DNA of 64,000 nucleotides from Affinirhizobium straminoryzae (GTDB lineage: Bacteria > Pseudomonadota > Alphaproteobacteria > Rhizobiales > Rhizobiaceae). Both the position numbers and the translations under genes were made by a program. How positions within the stretch are numbered: position 1 is the first letter of the stretch; every line of letters starts with the position of its first letter. This document shows positions 18,466 through 27,345 of this stretch, piece by piece. The stretch covers positions 24,847-88,846 of the forward strand of contig NZ_VJMG01000038.1 of the NCBI RefSeq assembly GCF_007004135.1, written 5' to 3'. Under the pieces are notes generated by a model that made no database searches, was not told the DNA's origin, and saw nothing but the letters and a program-made list of their open reading frames with translations.

Positions 18466-18494
18466 AATTTAAGAGAATCACTTCCGCGCGTCAA
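18466..18494 (-). promoter_or_regulatory. Promoter of the incA RNA
   Basis: Minus-strand TTGACG (18494-18489) and TAAATT (18471-18466) are separated by exactly 17 bases, close to the consensus for the vegetative sigma factor. Confidence 0.65.
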
Positions 18495-18590
18495 AGTCAA
18501 GAGTCGGCGGCCGATTGGCTGTTTCCGGCGCGTGATTTTGTGGCCGCATGGTCGCTTTCCGGGCCGCCTTGCCTCCGTGAGGAGATGGCC

Positions 18591-19820
18591 ATGCAAGAGA
18601 GACTGGCAACGACGCCGTTTGGCGGCGCTCCGTTGCGTGCGAAGAATTTTGCCCGGATGACGCAGGTCGAACGGCAACAGGAGAGCCTGCGCAAGGGCGA
18701 GGGCGGCAATGCCACCGGCACGGCCGACAAATGGCAGCTGATCCGCGCGCTGACCGAGGCGCGGGCGGTCTATGGCCTGTCCGACCGCTCGATCGCGGTG
18801 CTGGAGGCGCTGACAAGCTTTCACCCGGCGCGCGAGCTGGATGGCAAGGCGCCGCTGATTGTGTTTCCCTCCAATGCGGAACTGTCGCTGCGCTGCCGCG
18901 GCATGTCGCCGGCCACGCTGCGCCGGCATATCGCGGCGCTTGTCGAGGCGGGGCTGATTTTTCGCCGCGACAGTGCCAACGGCAAGCGGTTTTGCCAGCG
19001 CGACGACCGCGGCCAGGTCGAAAGCGCCTTCGGCTTCGATCTGGCGCCGCTGGCGCTGGCCGCCGACCGGATCTTTGCCGAGGCCGAGACCGCGCGCGAG
19101 ACGGCACGTCAGGTGGCGCGGCTGAGGGCCGAGATCAGCCTGCATCTGCGCGATATCGCAAAAACCATCGAGGCGGCGCTGACGGAGGCGCGGACCGGCG
19201 ACTGGCAGACCTTCATCGAAAGCCTGCAGGCGCTGTCCGGACGCATTGCCCGCAATGGCGAGATCGCCGATCTTTCGGCGCGTGCCAAGGCGCTGCTGTC
19301 GCTCCGGATTGCGGTGGAGACGGCTTATCTCGACACCCTTTCCAATGAAGAAATGAGCGCCAGTGACTCCGCTTTTGAGCGCCATATTCAGAATTCAAAC
19401 ACAGACCTCTCACTTGAAAGAAACGGCCAAAGAGTCACAGAGAGGGCGGGACCGGTGGCGGCAAACGCACAGGCAGCGGGGGAGGAACCGCCCAAACTGG
19501 AGAGGAAATCGGTCGGCATCGGGCTCAAAGCCTTCCTGGAAGCCTGCCCGCAGATTGCCGATTATGCCCGCGACGGGGTGAAAAGCTGGCGGGACGTGCT
19601 GGCGGCGGCCGAGGTGGTCCGCTCCATGCTCGGCATCAGCCCCAGCGCCTGGGCGGCGGCTCGCAGTGCCATGGGCGAGGTGGAGGCGGCGATCGTGATC
19701 GCCGCGATCCTGGAGCGGGCAGAGGCGATCCGCTCGCCGGGCGGTTATCTGCGCGACCTGACGGGCAAGGCCGCGAAGGGCCGCTTCTCCATCCATCCGA
19801 TGCTGAAGGCGCTGCGGTGA
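18591..19820 (+). CDS. repC: Replication initiator RepC
   Basis: A 409-residue initiator of the alphaproteobacterial repABC replicons. The start MQERLATTPFGGAPL matches the conserved RepC N-terminus (ATTPFGRR-like). GGAG stands six bases before the ATG at 18591, so I prefer it to the ATG at 18585. The N-terminal winged-helix domain includes IVFPSNAELSLRCRGMSPAT and LRRHIAALVEAGLIFRRDS. The C-terminal domain (LEACPQIADYARDGVKSWRD onward) follows an AT-richer linker that probably holds the origin. Expression is expected to be limited by the incA RNA. Confidence 0.95.
   Translation: MQERLATTPFGGAPLRAKNFARMTQVERQQESLRKGEGGNATGTADKWQLIRALTEARAVYGLSDRSIAVLEALTSFHPARELDGKAPLIVFPSNAELSLRCRGMSPATLRRHIAALVEAGLIFRRDSANGKRFCQRDDRGQVESAFGFDLAPLALAADRIFAEAETARETARQVARLRAEISLHLRDIAKTIEAALTEARTGDWQTFIESLQALSGRIARNGEIADLSARAKALLSLRIAVETAYLDTLSNEEMSASDSAFERHIQNSNTDLSLERNGQRVTERAGPVAANAQAAGEEPPKLERKSVGIGLKAFLEACPQIADYARDGVKSWRDVLAAAEVVRSMLGISPSAWAAARSAMGEVEAAIVIAAILERAEAIRSPGGYLRDLTGKAAKGRFSIHPMLKALR
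19345..19435 (+). other. oriV: Candidate replication origin (oriV) inside repC
   Basis: This stretch is distinctly less GC-rich than the rest of repC and encodes the inter-domain linker (NEEMSASDSAFERHIQNSN). In repABC plasmids the origin lies in the AT-rich middle of repC; the assignment here rests on that precedent and base composition. Confidence 0.5.
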
Positions 19821-19830
19821 GGCGCGGCGC

Positions 19831-19856
19831 CCGGCGGGAAAGATCAGGCCCGCCGG
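19831..19856. terminator. GC-rich hairpin between convergent repC and chemoreceptor genes
   Basis: CCGGCGGG (19831-19838), a 10-base loop, then CCCGCCGG (19849-19856) form a perfect 8-pair stem. It starts 11 bases past the repC stop and spans the stop of the facing gene. There is no T-run, so it may only block read-through partly. Confidence 0.4.
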
Positions 19857-21349
19857 CGTGGCCGTTCCTCGGCGGGGACGTGACGCTGCTGGCCGCGGGT
19901 GCGGAAACGGCCGAGCAGTTCGCCGAGACTGCCGGAGATCGCCACCAGGTTCTGCGTCGAGGCGCTGGTTTCTTCCATCAGCGCCGCGTTGCGCTGGGTG
20001 ATCTGGTCCATGCTGCGCACCGCCGTGTTGATCTCGTTGATGCCGGAGGATTGCTCGCGGGCCGACTGGGCGATGGAATTGATATGTTCGTTGATGCTGG
20101 CGACCCGCTCGCCGATCGTCACCAGCGCTTCACCCGTGCGGTTGACGAGGCTGACGCCGCGGTTGACGTCGGCCGAGGAGCGATCGATCAGGTCCTTGAT
20201 TTCGCGCGCTGCGGCGGCCGAGCGCTGGGCAAGCTCGCGCACTTCCTGGGCAACGACCGCAAAGCCCTTACCCTGTTCGCCGGCGCGTGCCGCCTCGACG
20301 CCGGCATTCAGCGCCAGAAGATTGGTCTGGAAGGCGATGTCGTCGATCACGCCGATGATCTGCGTCATCTTCTGCGACGATCCCTCGATGTCCTGCATGG
20401 CGGTGATCGCCTCGCGCACCACCGCGCCGGAGCGCACGGTTTCCTCGGACGAAGCCTGGACGATCTGCTGCACCTCGGCGGTGCGCCTTGCCGTGGAGGC
20501 GGAGATCGAGGTGATCTGCTCGAGCGTCGCCGCCGTCTGCTCCAGCGCGGATGCCTGCTGTTCGGCCCGCTTGGCCATGTCGTCGGTCGCGGATGAAATG
20601 CCGGTCACCTCGGCGCGCACCTGATCGACGGCGCCGTAAATATCCGACATCGCATTGTTGAGTTCCGCGACGGAGCGATTGTAATTGGCCTTGATCTGCT
20701 CGAAATCGGCAGCCAGCGTCTGATGTACCTCCGCTGTCAGGTCGCGCGCCGCCAGCTGGTCAAGAGCGGCATCGATCGCCTTCAGCGCCTCCTGCTGGTC
20801 GGCGGCGGCGCGGGCCCGTTCCGCTTCGGTCTTGGCGCGCTCGGCAGCGAGCGCGTCGAGATAGACGGAGATCGCATAGTCCATGTCGAGAAGGGCAGCC
20901 TTCACCACCGTGCAAAGCTGCTGTTCCACGGCCTTTGCCTTCTTCTCCACGAACAGGCCCTTCAACTGCGAGCCGATCACCGCCTTGATGATGCCTTCCA
21001 TGATCATGGCATAGCCGCCGATATACCAGCGCGGTTCCAGGCCGAGCCGCGCATGGGTGCGCCCGACGGTGGAAACCGCATCCACATAGGCCTCGTCATA
21101 GCGACCGGACGCAATGCCGTCCCAATGCTGCACCTGGCGGCCCTTGGCATGCGCCACATGGGCGGGATTGCGGAAGAAGGCGGCCGTATGCGGATGGCGT
21201 GCCGCCTTTTCATAAAAGACGTCCAGTGCAGGCCCGATGGCGCCCGCCAGCATCGGCCGCATCTCGGCGAGAACACGCCGCTGGGCCTCATCGAGACCGA
21301 CGAAATCCAGGCGTTCCTTCAGGTGCTGCATCTTTTCATGGGGCGACAT
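19844..21349 (-). CDS. Globin-coupled methyl-accepting chemotaxis protein
   Basis: A 501-residue soluble chemoreceptor of the HemAT type, expected to bind haem and signal oxygen or another gas to CheA. The N-terminal 165 residues form a sensor globin with proximal histidine near residue 99 in [21 protein letters not shown] coiled coil leads to the MCP signalling domain, whose hairpin tip contains the family motif [20 protein letters not shown]. No membrane segment is present. GGAG is seven bases before the ATG at 21349. The gene faces repC and shares an overlapping hairpin with it. Confidence 0.92.
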   Translation of the reverse strand: MSPHEKMQHLKERLDFVGLDEAQRRVLAEMRPMLAGAIGPALDVFYEKAARHPHTAAFFRNPAHVAHAKGRQVQHWDGIASGRYDEAYVDAVSTVGRTHARLGLEPRWYIGGYAMIMEGIIKAVIGSQLKGLFVEKKAKAVEQQLCTVVKAALLDMDYAISVYLDALAAERAKTEAERARAAADQQEALKAIDAALDQLAARDLTAEVHQTLAADFEQIKANYNRSVAELNNAMSDIYGAVDQVRAEVTGISSATDDMAKRAEQQASALEQTAATLEQITSISASTARRTAEVQQIVQASSEETVRSGAVVREAITAMQDIEGSSQKMTQIIGVIDDIAFQTNLLALNAGVEAARAGEQGKGFAVVAQEVRELAQRSAAAAREIKDLIDRSSADVNRGVSLVNRTGEALVTIGERVASINEHINSIAQSAREQSSGINEINTAVRSMDQITQRNAALMEETSASTQNLVAISGSLGELLGRFRTRGQQRHVPAEERPRRRA

Positions 21350-21518
21350 GGGCAAACTCCGGGGCAGGCAGGCGGGTTACTTGATTTCGCAGTATTTTAG
21401 GCGATATTGATTAATGACGACTTATTGTTGCGTTTCCGATGTCCGGGTTGTGTGCAGGCTAGAAAATGCTGCAGATCCCCCGAAATTCCCTAGATTTTCG
21501 ACATCAAAAATGCTTCAA

Positions 21519-21534
21519 GATATGATTACATATC
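21519..21534. promoter_or_regulatory. Inverted repeat upstream of the LuxR-type gene
   Basis: GATATG-ATTA-CATATC is a perfect 6-base-arm repeat 76 bases before the luxR-type start, in an AT-richer part of the divergent gap 21350-21609. It is a candidate site for self-regulation. Confidence 0.4.
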
Positions 21535-21609
21535 GTAAATTGACTTGGCTTGAGGGAGAGACAGCTCCGATCCTCTGCCACGATCAAGCCTCGAAAGCCC
21601 GACGACCAC

Positions 21610-22341
21610 ATGCTGAACCGCCCCCTGTTCCGCCGTGCCGACAATCTGGAGGAGTTTGTCGACCTGGCGTCTGTTCCGCGTCATCGCTTCATCCACAACC
21701 ACCCCTTCATGGAACGCCTGCGCAAGGCCGTGCCTTTCGATTTCGTTGCCGTCAGCGGGCTCGACATCGACCGGTTCCGGTTCGGCTCGGCGCAGTCGCT
21801 CGACACCGATTTTCCGCCCGCCTTTCTCGAGGCCTATTACGGCGAGCGCCTCCACCTGACGGATCCCTTCGTGCTGTTGTCGAAGCTCTCCGAGGGCGTC
21901 GTGATCGAAAGCGAGGTGCTGAAGGATGTGGAGCTGCCGGAGCGGCTGGCCTATCTGCTGGAAACCTTCAATGTGCGCAACCGCACGCTGTTTCCGATCC
22001 GCCGTGGCGACCAGATGTACGGCTCCGTCGGCTTTACCCGTGTCACTCCGTTCGATCCGGACGAGATTGCCTTTCTCGGCGCCATCGCCAAATCCGCCCA
22101 TACCGAGATCACCCGCCCCCTGATGGAGCGCTTCGCGGCAGCGGAGATGAAACTGTCGACCGGTGAACTGACCTGTCTCCGCCTCGCCTCCGGCGGTCTG
22201 ACCAGCGAGCAGATCGCGGCGGAAAGCGGCTATCAGGTCGATACGGTCAACACCTATATCAAGAACGCCACGAAGAAGATCGGCGCCTCCAACCGCACCC
22301 AGGCGATTGCCGAGGCGATTCGCCGCCGTCTGATCGATTGA
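21610..22341 (+). CDS. LuxR-family transcriptional regulator with autoinducer-binding-like domain
   Basis: A 243-residue regulator. Residues 1-165 resemble the autoinducer-binding fold, with FDFVAVSGLDIDRF, YYGERLHLTDPF and RNRTLFPIRRGDQMYGSVGF. The C-terminal LuxR HTH is clear: STGELTCLRLASGGLTSEQI then VDTVNTYIKNATKKIGASNR. No luxI-type synthase gene is in the window, so it is either an orphan receptor or a VisN/VisR-like motility regulator; the flanking chemoreceptor genes make the latter attractive. The ATG at 21610 lacks a strong ribosome site; an in-frame start at 21550 would add 20 non-family residues. Confidence 0.83.
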   Translation: MLNRPLFRRADNLEEFVDLASVPRHRFIHNHPFMERLRKAVPFDFVAVSGLDIDRFRFGSAQSLDTDFPPAFLEAYYGERLHLTDPFVLLSKLSEGVVIESEVLKDVELPERLAYLLETFNVRNRTLFPIRRGDQMYGSVGFTRVTPFDPDEIAFLGAIAKSAHTEITRPLMERFAAAEMKLSTGELTCLRLASGGLTSEQIAAESGYQVDTVNTYIKNATKKIGASNRTQAIAEAIRRRLID

Positions 22342-22562
22342 TGTCCGACCCCTCGACTTCTTGCATACAAACTGCATAATGCAGTGGATTTTCAGGGGCT
22401 AATTTACAAAACTTCAATGGAATGCTCCGATAAATCGCTCTAGCGGCGCATGATGCCGGTAGAGCGGCCATGATGGCCGACACTCATTCCCCCTGTCTGA
22501 CCATTGACCGCGTCCCGCCGGGCGGCGTCCCGCGCCGCGCCGACCGACCGGCAGGAGATCGC

Positions 22563-24326
22563 ATGTCCCCCAGCCCCTTTTCCTCGGATTCCAACCGGGT
22601 TCTGTCCGCGATGAACCGCTCTTTTGCGATCATCGAATTCGACCCCTCCGGCCGGATCCTCCGGGCCAATGAAAACTTCTGTACGACGCTCGGCTACCGC
22701 GCGGACGAGATCGTGGGGCAGCATCACCGCATCTTCGTGCCGCCGGAAGAGGCCATCGGCGAGGGCTATCAGGCCTTCTGGGCCAAGCTCGGTCGCGGCG
22801 AGTTCGACCGGCGCCAGTATCGCCGCATCGCCAAGGGCGGGCGCGAAGTGTGGATCGAGGCCTCCTACAATCCGATCCTGAAGAACGGCCGTGTCTACAA
22901 GGTGGTAAAATTCGCAACCGACATCACGGCGCTGAAGCTGGAAGCGGCGGAAAATGCCGGCAAGATCTCGGCCCTGTCGCGCGCTCAGGCGATCATCGAG
23001 TTTGCGCCTGATGGCACGATCCTGACGGCCAACGAGAATTTCTGTGCAGCTCTCGGCTATCGGCTCGACGAGATGGTTGGCCGCCACCATTCAATGTTCT
23101 GCGATGGCGATTACGTGCGCAGCGACGCCTATCCGCGCTTCTGGGAACAGCTGCGCCGGGGCGAGTTTTCCGCCGGCGAATTCCGCCGCATCGGCAAGGG
23201 TGGCCGCGACGTCTTCATCCAGGCCTCCTACAATCCGATCTTCGACATGAAGGGCGAGGTGTTCAAGGTGGTGAAATTCGCCACCGACGTGACGGAGCGG
23301 GTCGGCAATGTCAACGTGCTGGGCAACGGCCTGAAGCAGCTTGCCGAGGGGGATCTCACCTTTGGCATCGACATTCCCTTCATCGCCTCGCTGGAACCGC
23401 TGCGTCTCGATTACAACGATGCCGTCGGCCGGTTGCGGGAGGCGATGACCGAGGTGCAGCGCAATGCATCCGCCATTGCGGCCGGCTCCGACGAGGTGCG
23501 GGCGGCGGCGGATTCTCTGTCGAAACGCACCGAGCAGCAGGCTGCCTCCGTGGAGGAAACGGCGGCCGCGCTGGAGGAGATTACCACCACCGTGGCCGAC
23601 AGCACACGCCGTGCCCGCGAGGCCGGTGATCTTGTGGAGCGCACCCGCAGCGGCGCCGAGCGCTCCGGCGACGTGGTGCGTCAGGCAATCACCGCCATGG
23701 GCGCCATCGAAAACTCGTCCGGCGAGATTTCCTCGATCATCGGCGTGATCGACGAGATCGCCTTCCAGACCAATCTTCTGGCGCTGAATGCCGGCGTGGA
23801 AGCGGCGCGTGCGGGGGACGCCGGCAAGGGCTTTGCCGTGGTGGCGCAGGAGGTGCGCGAACTGGCGCAACGGTCCGCCAAGGCCGCCAAGGAGATCAAG
23901 GCGCTGATCACCGCCTCGGCCGCCCAGGTGGAACGGGGCGTGACGCTGGTCGCCGAAACGGGCACCGCGCTGCAGGATATCGTCGTGCAGGTGCGAGACA
24001 TTTCCACCAATGTCGCCGCCATCGTGGAAGGCGCGCGCGAACAGTCGACCGGCCTGTCCGAGATCAACCAGGCCGTCAATACCATCGATCAGGGCACGCA
24101 GCAGAATGCGGCGATGGTGGAGGAAAGCAACGCCGCCGCCCACAAGCTGGCCGGCGAGGCGAGCGAACTGTTTCGCCTTGTCTCCCGTTTCCGGCTGGGC
24201 GAGGCGGCGATCTCCATCTCCGCCCCGCAGCAGCGTCCCGGCGCTGGCGCCGACCGCACCCGCATCATGCCGCGCGCCCGCCACGGCAACGCGGCCCTGG
24301 CGGACAGGGACTGGCAGGATTTTTAA
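22563..24326 (+). CDS. Double-PAS soluble methyl-accepting chemotaxis protein
   Basis: A 587-residue chemoreceptor without membrane segments. Two tandem PAS/PAC units (about residues 18-130 and 140-255) are close copies of each other: both have AIIEF, ANENFC, LGYR, VGxHH and EASYNPI or QASYNPI motifs. They are followed by a helical region and an MCP signalling domain with [20 protein letters not shown] at the tip. AGGAG stands six bases before the ATG at 22563, which I prefer over an in-frame start at 22470. The upstream gap has the palindrome CGGCCAT-G-ATGGCCG (22465-22479). Ligand or redox cofactor unknown. Confidence 0.9.
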   Translation: MSPSPFSSDSNRVLSAMNRSFAIIEFDPSGRILRANENFCTTLGYRADEIVGQHHRIFVPPEEAIGEGYQAFWAKLGRGEFDRRQYRRIAKGGREVWIEASYNPILKNGRVYKVVKFATDITALKLEAAENAGKISALSRAQAIIEFAPDGTILTANENFCAALGYRLDEMVGRHHSMFCDGDYVRSDAYPRFWEQLRRGEFSAGEFRRIGKGGRDVFIQASYNPIFDMKGEVFKVVKFATDVTERVGNVNVLGNGLKQLAEGDLTFGIDIPFIASLEPLRLDYNDAVGRLREAMTEVQRNASAIAAGSDEVRAAADSLSKRTEQQAASVEETAAALEEITTTVADSTRRAREAGDLVERTRSGAERSGDVVRQAITAMGAIENSSGEISSIIGVIDEIAFQTNLLALNAGVEAARAGDAGKGFAVVAQEVRELAQRSAKAAKEIKALITASAAQVERGVTLVAETGTALQDIVVQVRDISTNVAAIVEGAREQSTGLSEINQAVNTIDQGTQQNAAMVEESNAAAHKLAGEASELFRLVSRFRLGEAAISISAPQQRPGAGADRTRIMPRARHGNAALADRDWQDF

Positions 24327-24414
24327 GCCCGGGTCTATTCCCTCCGGGGGGAGGCATGCCGGGCTCGCAACCCTCTGCCTCCAGTACCCGGCACGGCGCG
24401 ATCGCGTCGCATCA

Positions 24415-25014
24415 TCAACCCGCAGCGGCAAGCTCCCGGGCGACGGCGCGGCCAGCCACGCGCGCGGTCTCCAGTAGTCGGTCGAGCCCGATCCCGTTGC
24501 GCGCCTCGGCGGACAGCCCCGCCATGGTGACCGAGACGAAGTCGGTCAGGCGTTGAGCGGTGTCCGGATGAACGGCGGCAATCGAGTGGCGGATCCTGTC
24601 CAGTGCGGCTCTATGATAGGCAGCGGCGATCCTGCGCGCCTCCTCGTCATCGCACCCGATCCCTTCCAGCACAAGGCAGCCGGCGGCCGGGGGCCGCGCG
24701 ACATAACGCCTTGCTGCCTCCTCCAGAACCGCGGCAAGGCTCTCCGCCAGGGGGCGGTCGGGGCGCAGCAGGTCTTCAAGCGGAATCGCGTCGGTCGTCG
24801 CATACCGTTCGAGAACCCGGGCATAGAGACCGGCCTTGCTGCCGAAGGCCGCATAGAAGCTTGGCGGGTTGATGCCGAGAGCGGAGGTAATTTCCGCAAC
24901 CCCCACCGCATCATAGCCGCGAGCATGGAACAGATGCTGCGCCGTGGCCACGCCCTGGCCGGGATCAAAGCGGCGCGGGCGGCCGCGAGGGCGCGAATTA
25001 TTTGTATCGTTCAC
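24415..25014 (-). CDS. bdcR: TetR-family regulator BdcR
   Basis: A 199-residue TetR repressor starting with GTG at 25014. The HTH region reads GRPRRFDPGQGVATAQHLF, then GVAEITSALGINPPSFYAAF, with GSKAGLYARVL after it. The sequence matches E. coli BdcR (YjgJ) along its length as I recall it, including CLVLEGIGCDDEEAR. It is divergent from bdcA, the same arrangement as in enterobacteria, and two similar 18-base operator-like sequences lie in the 71-base gap. It most likely represses bdcA and itself. Confidence 0.85.
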   Translation of the reverse strand: MNDTNNSRPRGRPRRFDPGQGVATAQHLFHARGYDAVGVAEITSALGINPPSFYAAFGSKAGLYARVLERYATTDAIPLEDLLRPDRPLAESLAAVLEEAARRYVARPPAAGCLVLEGIGCDDEEARRIAAAYHRAALDRIRHSIAAVHPDTAQRLTDFVSVTMAGLSAEARNGIGLDRLLETARVAGRAVARELAAAG

Positions 25015-25066
25015 TACAAAATACCTTGACGATGGCGTTGGAAGATATATGTAGCACTCGTTACTT
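25002..25066. promoter_or_regulatory. bdcR-bdcA control region with two BdcR-type operators
   Basis: TTGTATCGTTCACTACAA (25002-25019, inverted TTGTA/TACAA ends) overlaps the bdcR start. ATGTAGCACTCGTTACTT (25049-25066) contains the same GTA-N-CG-N4-CTACA pattern on the opposite strand. The bdcA promoter TTGACG (25026-25031), 16 bases, TATGTA (25048-25053) is overlapped by the second site. Confidence 0.55.
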
Positions 25067-25085
25067 TATTTCTCAAGGAGCTTGC

Positions 25086-25799
25086 ATGACCACCTTCCAG
25101 GGAAAGTCCGTTCTGGTTCTCGGCGGCAGCCGGGGCATCGGCGCGGCCATCGTTCGCCGTTTTGCCGCTGACGGGGCAAAGGTTCTCTTCACCTATGCCG
25201 GCTCCCGGGGCGCGGCAGAGCAATTGGCGGCCGAGACCGGCAGCAGGGCGGTCCACACGGACAGCGCCGATCGTGACGCCGTGATCGCGCGTGTCCGCGA
25301 CAGCGGACCGCTGGACGTGCTGGTCGTCAATTCCGGCATCGCGATTTTCGGCGATGCGCTGGAACAGGATGCCGATGCGATCGACCGTCTGTTCCAGATC
25401 AACATCCAGACCCCGTATCACGCTTCGGTCGAGGCCGCGCGACAGATGCCGGAGGGGGGACGGATCATCGTCATCGGCTCGGTCAATGGCGACCGGATGC
25501 CCGTGCCGGGGATGGCGTCCTATGCGGTCAGCAAATCTGCGCTTCAGGGTCTGGCGCGTGGTCTGGCGCGCGACTTCGGGCCGCGCGGGATCACGATCAA
25601 TATTGTTCAGCCCGGACCGATCGACACCGACGCAAACCCGGAGAATGGCCCGATGCGGGAACTGATGCACAGCTTCATGGCGATCAAGCGTCACGGGCGA
25701 CCGGAAGAGGTCGCGGCCATGGTTGCCTGGCTCGCAGGCCCCGAGGCTGGTTTCGTAACCGGGGCGATGCACACGATCGACGGCGCGTTCGGCGCCTGA
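25086..25799 (+). CDS. bdcA: Short-chain reductase BdcA (cyclic-di-GMP-binding biofilm dispersal protein)
   Basis: A 237-residue SDR. The NAD(P) motif is GGSRGIGAAIVRRF, and the catalytic Ser and YxxSK are in IGSVNGDRMPVPGMASYAVS with the lysine following. The protein matches E. coli BdcA (YjgI) almost throughout as I recall it, for example QPGPIDTDANPENGPMREL, MAIKRHGRPEEVA and TGAMHTIDGAFGA. In E. coli BdcA binds cyclic-di-GMP and promotes biofilm dispersal, although its SDR site looks catalytic. AAGGAG precedes the ATG at 25086. It is under control of the divergent bdcR. Confidence 0.88.
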   Translation: MTTFQGKSVLVLGGSRGIGAAIVRRFAADGAKVLFTYAGSRGAAEQLAAETGSRAVHTDSADRDAVIARVRDSGPLDVLVVNSGIAIFGDALEQDADAIDRLFQINIQTPYHASVEAARQMPEGGRIIVIGSVNGDRMPVPGMASYAVSKSALQGLARGLARDFGPRGITINIVQPGPIDTDANPENGPMRELMHSFMAIKRHGRPEEVAAMVAWLAGPEAGFVTGAMHTIDGAFGA

Positions 25800-25824
25800 C
25801 CCGGACCAGCGCAGAAGGAGACCA

Positions 25825-27153
25825 TTATGGGCGTTCGAAGTCCTGAGCTGAAATGCTCTGAGGCCTGATGTTGCCGCCAGGAACCGCATACAGCGTGTAC
25901 GACAACACCTGTGTGATGATCTCGGTTGTGGTTTGTTCGGTGTTGAGCGTCTCAGCACGAGGAAATTCATCCGCGCCATTTAGTTCCACAAAACGTTGAC
26001 AACTCACATCCAGCGCGCTTCCGAAAGCATACTGCACCTTATAGCGCCCATCCGGGATCCCGCTGATCCGAGCGGTTTGATTGCTGCGGACAAAGAATGT
26101 CGCGACGACGGCTCCAGAAATTTCTGTTCTGACTTTGATGATCGCGTTACCGCCGGCACCGTTGCGGATCTCCAGCGCATGGCCATCGGCAGTCGATAGC
26201 CGATTTGGCCCGAGCAGTTGTCCGTTGGGCGGAACGTTCGCACATGTCGGTACATCGGGCGTCGTAACTGCCTTTTGAACATTTTGCTGATATGGTGCCG
26301 TTTTCGGAGGTGAGACATATGGTGTTGTCGCCCCGCCATACACGGTGCTTCTACTGCCATTTTGAGAGTCCACAAAAAGGGCCGCTGCCAACGCACCAGG
26401 CAGAGCAAAGGCCATGAGGCAATAAGTTGTCGCAGACAGAACTGATGTACGCCAGGGATTTTTTAACTTGCCTTGTTTTGGGTCAACGCCGGACCTTTCG
26501 AGCAGACGAGTCAGTTCATCGGCGTTTTTTGCTATCTCTTTATCCAGCGCGTTCTTGGACTGCATCGCAAGCGCGTATGATAGCTGCATATGTCCATGCG
26601 AAAGGAATGCAAGCGCGTTGTACCAAATCATCGCCTCGTCGGCGGAGCGCTTATGTTGTCCACCAAAGCCGTTGCCTATGATGGACCCAACTGAATAGAG
26701 TGGTCCCCAAGGAACCCCCCACCATCCTGCGATTAAGGTAATGATCGAGGATCTGGCAGCTTCCTTTTTCGCGCAGCTTGCACAAAAAATCCCTTGCACA
26801 GGATTACGTGTGGTCATGAATATAAAGCTGTAAACGCGAAAGAATACGATATGTCTTGGCTGTGCCGTGACCTGTCCGCAGCGAGAGCAACAAATCGGGT
26901 CGATAACTTTAGTCTGGGTTTCCTGAGTGGGGGCCTTATACGCAGAACGGTCGTATGCTGCTCGGCGGAGAGGATTGCCTAAAACTTCGTAGGCGGCAGC
27001 AATTTTCTGGAATTTTTCAGTGTTTTGATCCTGTGAAGTATCCGGATGGGTGTCTTTCGCAAGCTTTCTATAGGCGGTTCTGATTTCATCAGAATTGGCA
27101 GATGGCTGTATTCCCAAAGCTCTATAGAGGCCTTGCGGATCGTTATCCGACAT
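25825..27153 (-). CDS. Membrane-anchored J-domain protein with CxxC pairs
   Basis: A 442-residue protein with an N-terminal DnaJ domain (residues 6-72; HPD at 36-38), which would stimulate an Hsp70. Two cysteine pairs follow (C89-X2-C92 in ICCSRCG and C124-X2-C127 in FCASCA), probably one zinc site. Next are hydrophobic stretches (SSIITLIAGWWGVPWGPLYS and one near LMAFALPGALAAALFV). The C-terminal 170 residues look extracytoplasmic and are unrecognised. Base composition is clearly lower in GC than the neighbours, suggesting transfer. The upstream ATPase gene is on the same strand 190 bases away. Client and role unknown. Confidence 0.75.
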   Translation of the reverse strand: MSDNDPQGLYRALGIQPSANSDEIRTAYRKLAKDTHPDTSQDQNTEKFQKIAAAYEVLGNPLRRAAYDRSAYKAPTQETQTKVIDPICCSRCGQVTAQPRHIVFFRVYSFIFMTTRNPVQGIFCASCAKKEAARSSIITLIAGWWGVPWGPLYSVGSIIGNGFGGQHKRSADEAMIWYNALAFLSHGHMQLSYALAMQSKNALDKEIAKNADELTRLLERSGVDPKQGKLKNPWRTSVLSATTYCLMAFALPGALAAALFVDSQNGSRSTVYGGATTPYVSPPKTAPYQQNVQKAVTTPDVPTCANVPPNGQLLGPNRLSTADGHALEIRNGAGGNAIIKVRTEISGAVVATFFVRSNQTARISGIPDGRYKVQYAFGSALDVSCQRFVELNGADEFPRAETLNTEQTTTEIITQVLSYTLYAVPGGNIRPQSISAQDFERP

Positions 27154-27293
27154 GTTCCCCTCAATTTCACGTCGTGTCTGATGTTCATAAGGCATCAACC
27201 GTATTAGCGAGGCAACAGGATTTCTGAAGATAGACAGGTTTTCCTAGAATTAATCGACGAGGCACTCTTTAAATTATGGCATCGTTGCTCTCT

Positions 27294-27311
27294 AAGAGAA
27301 AAATTTCTCTT
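27294..27311. terminator. Perfect AT-rich hairpin after the ATPase gene
   Basis: AAGAGAAA-AA-TTTCTCTT lies 35 bases beyond the ATPase stop in the gap before the J-domain gene. The stem is AT-rich, so termination is uncertain; it could also be a regulatory site. Confidence 0.3.
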
Positions 27312-27345
27312 CTATCGCCTTCGCCGCACGGTTCGACCTCACCGC

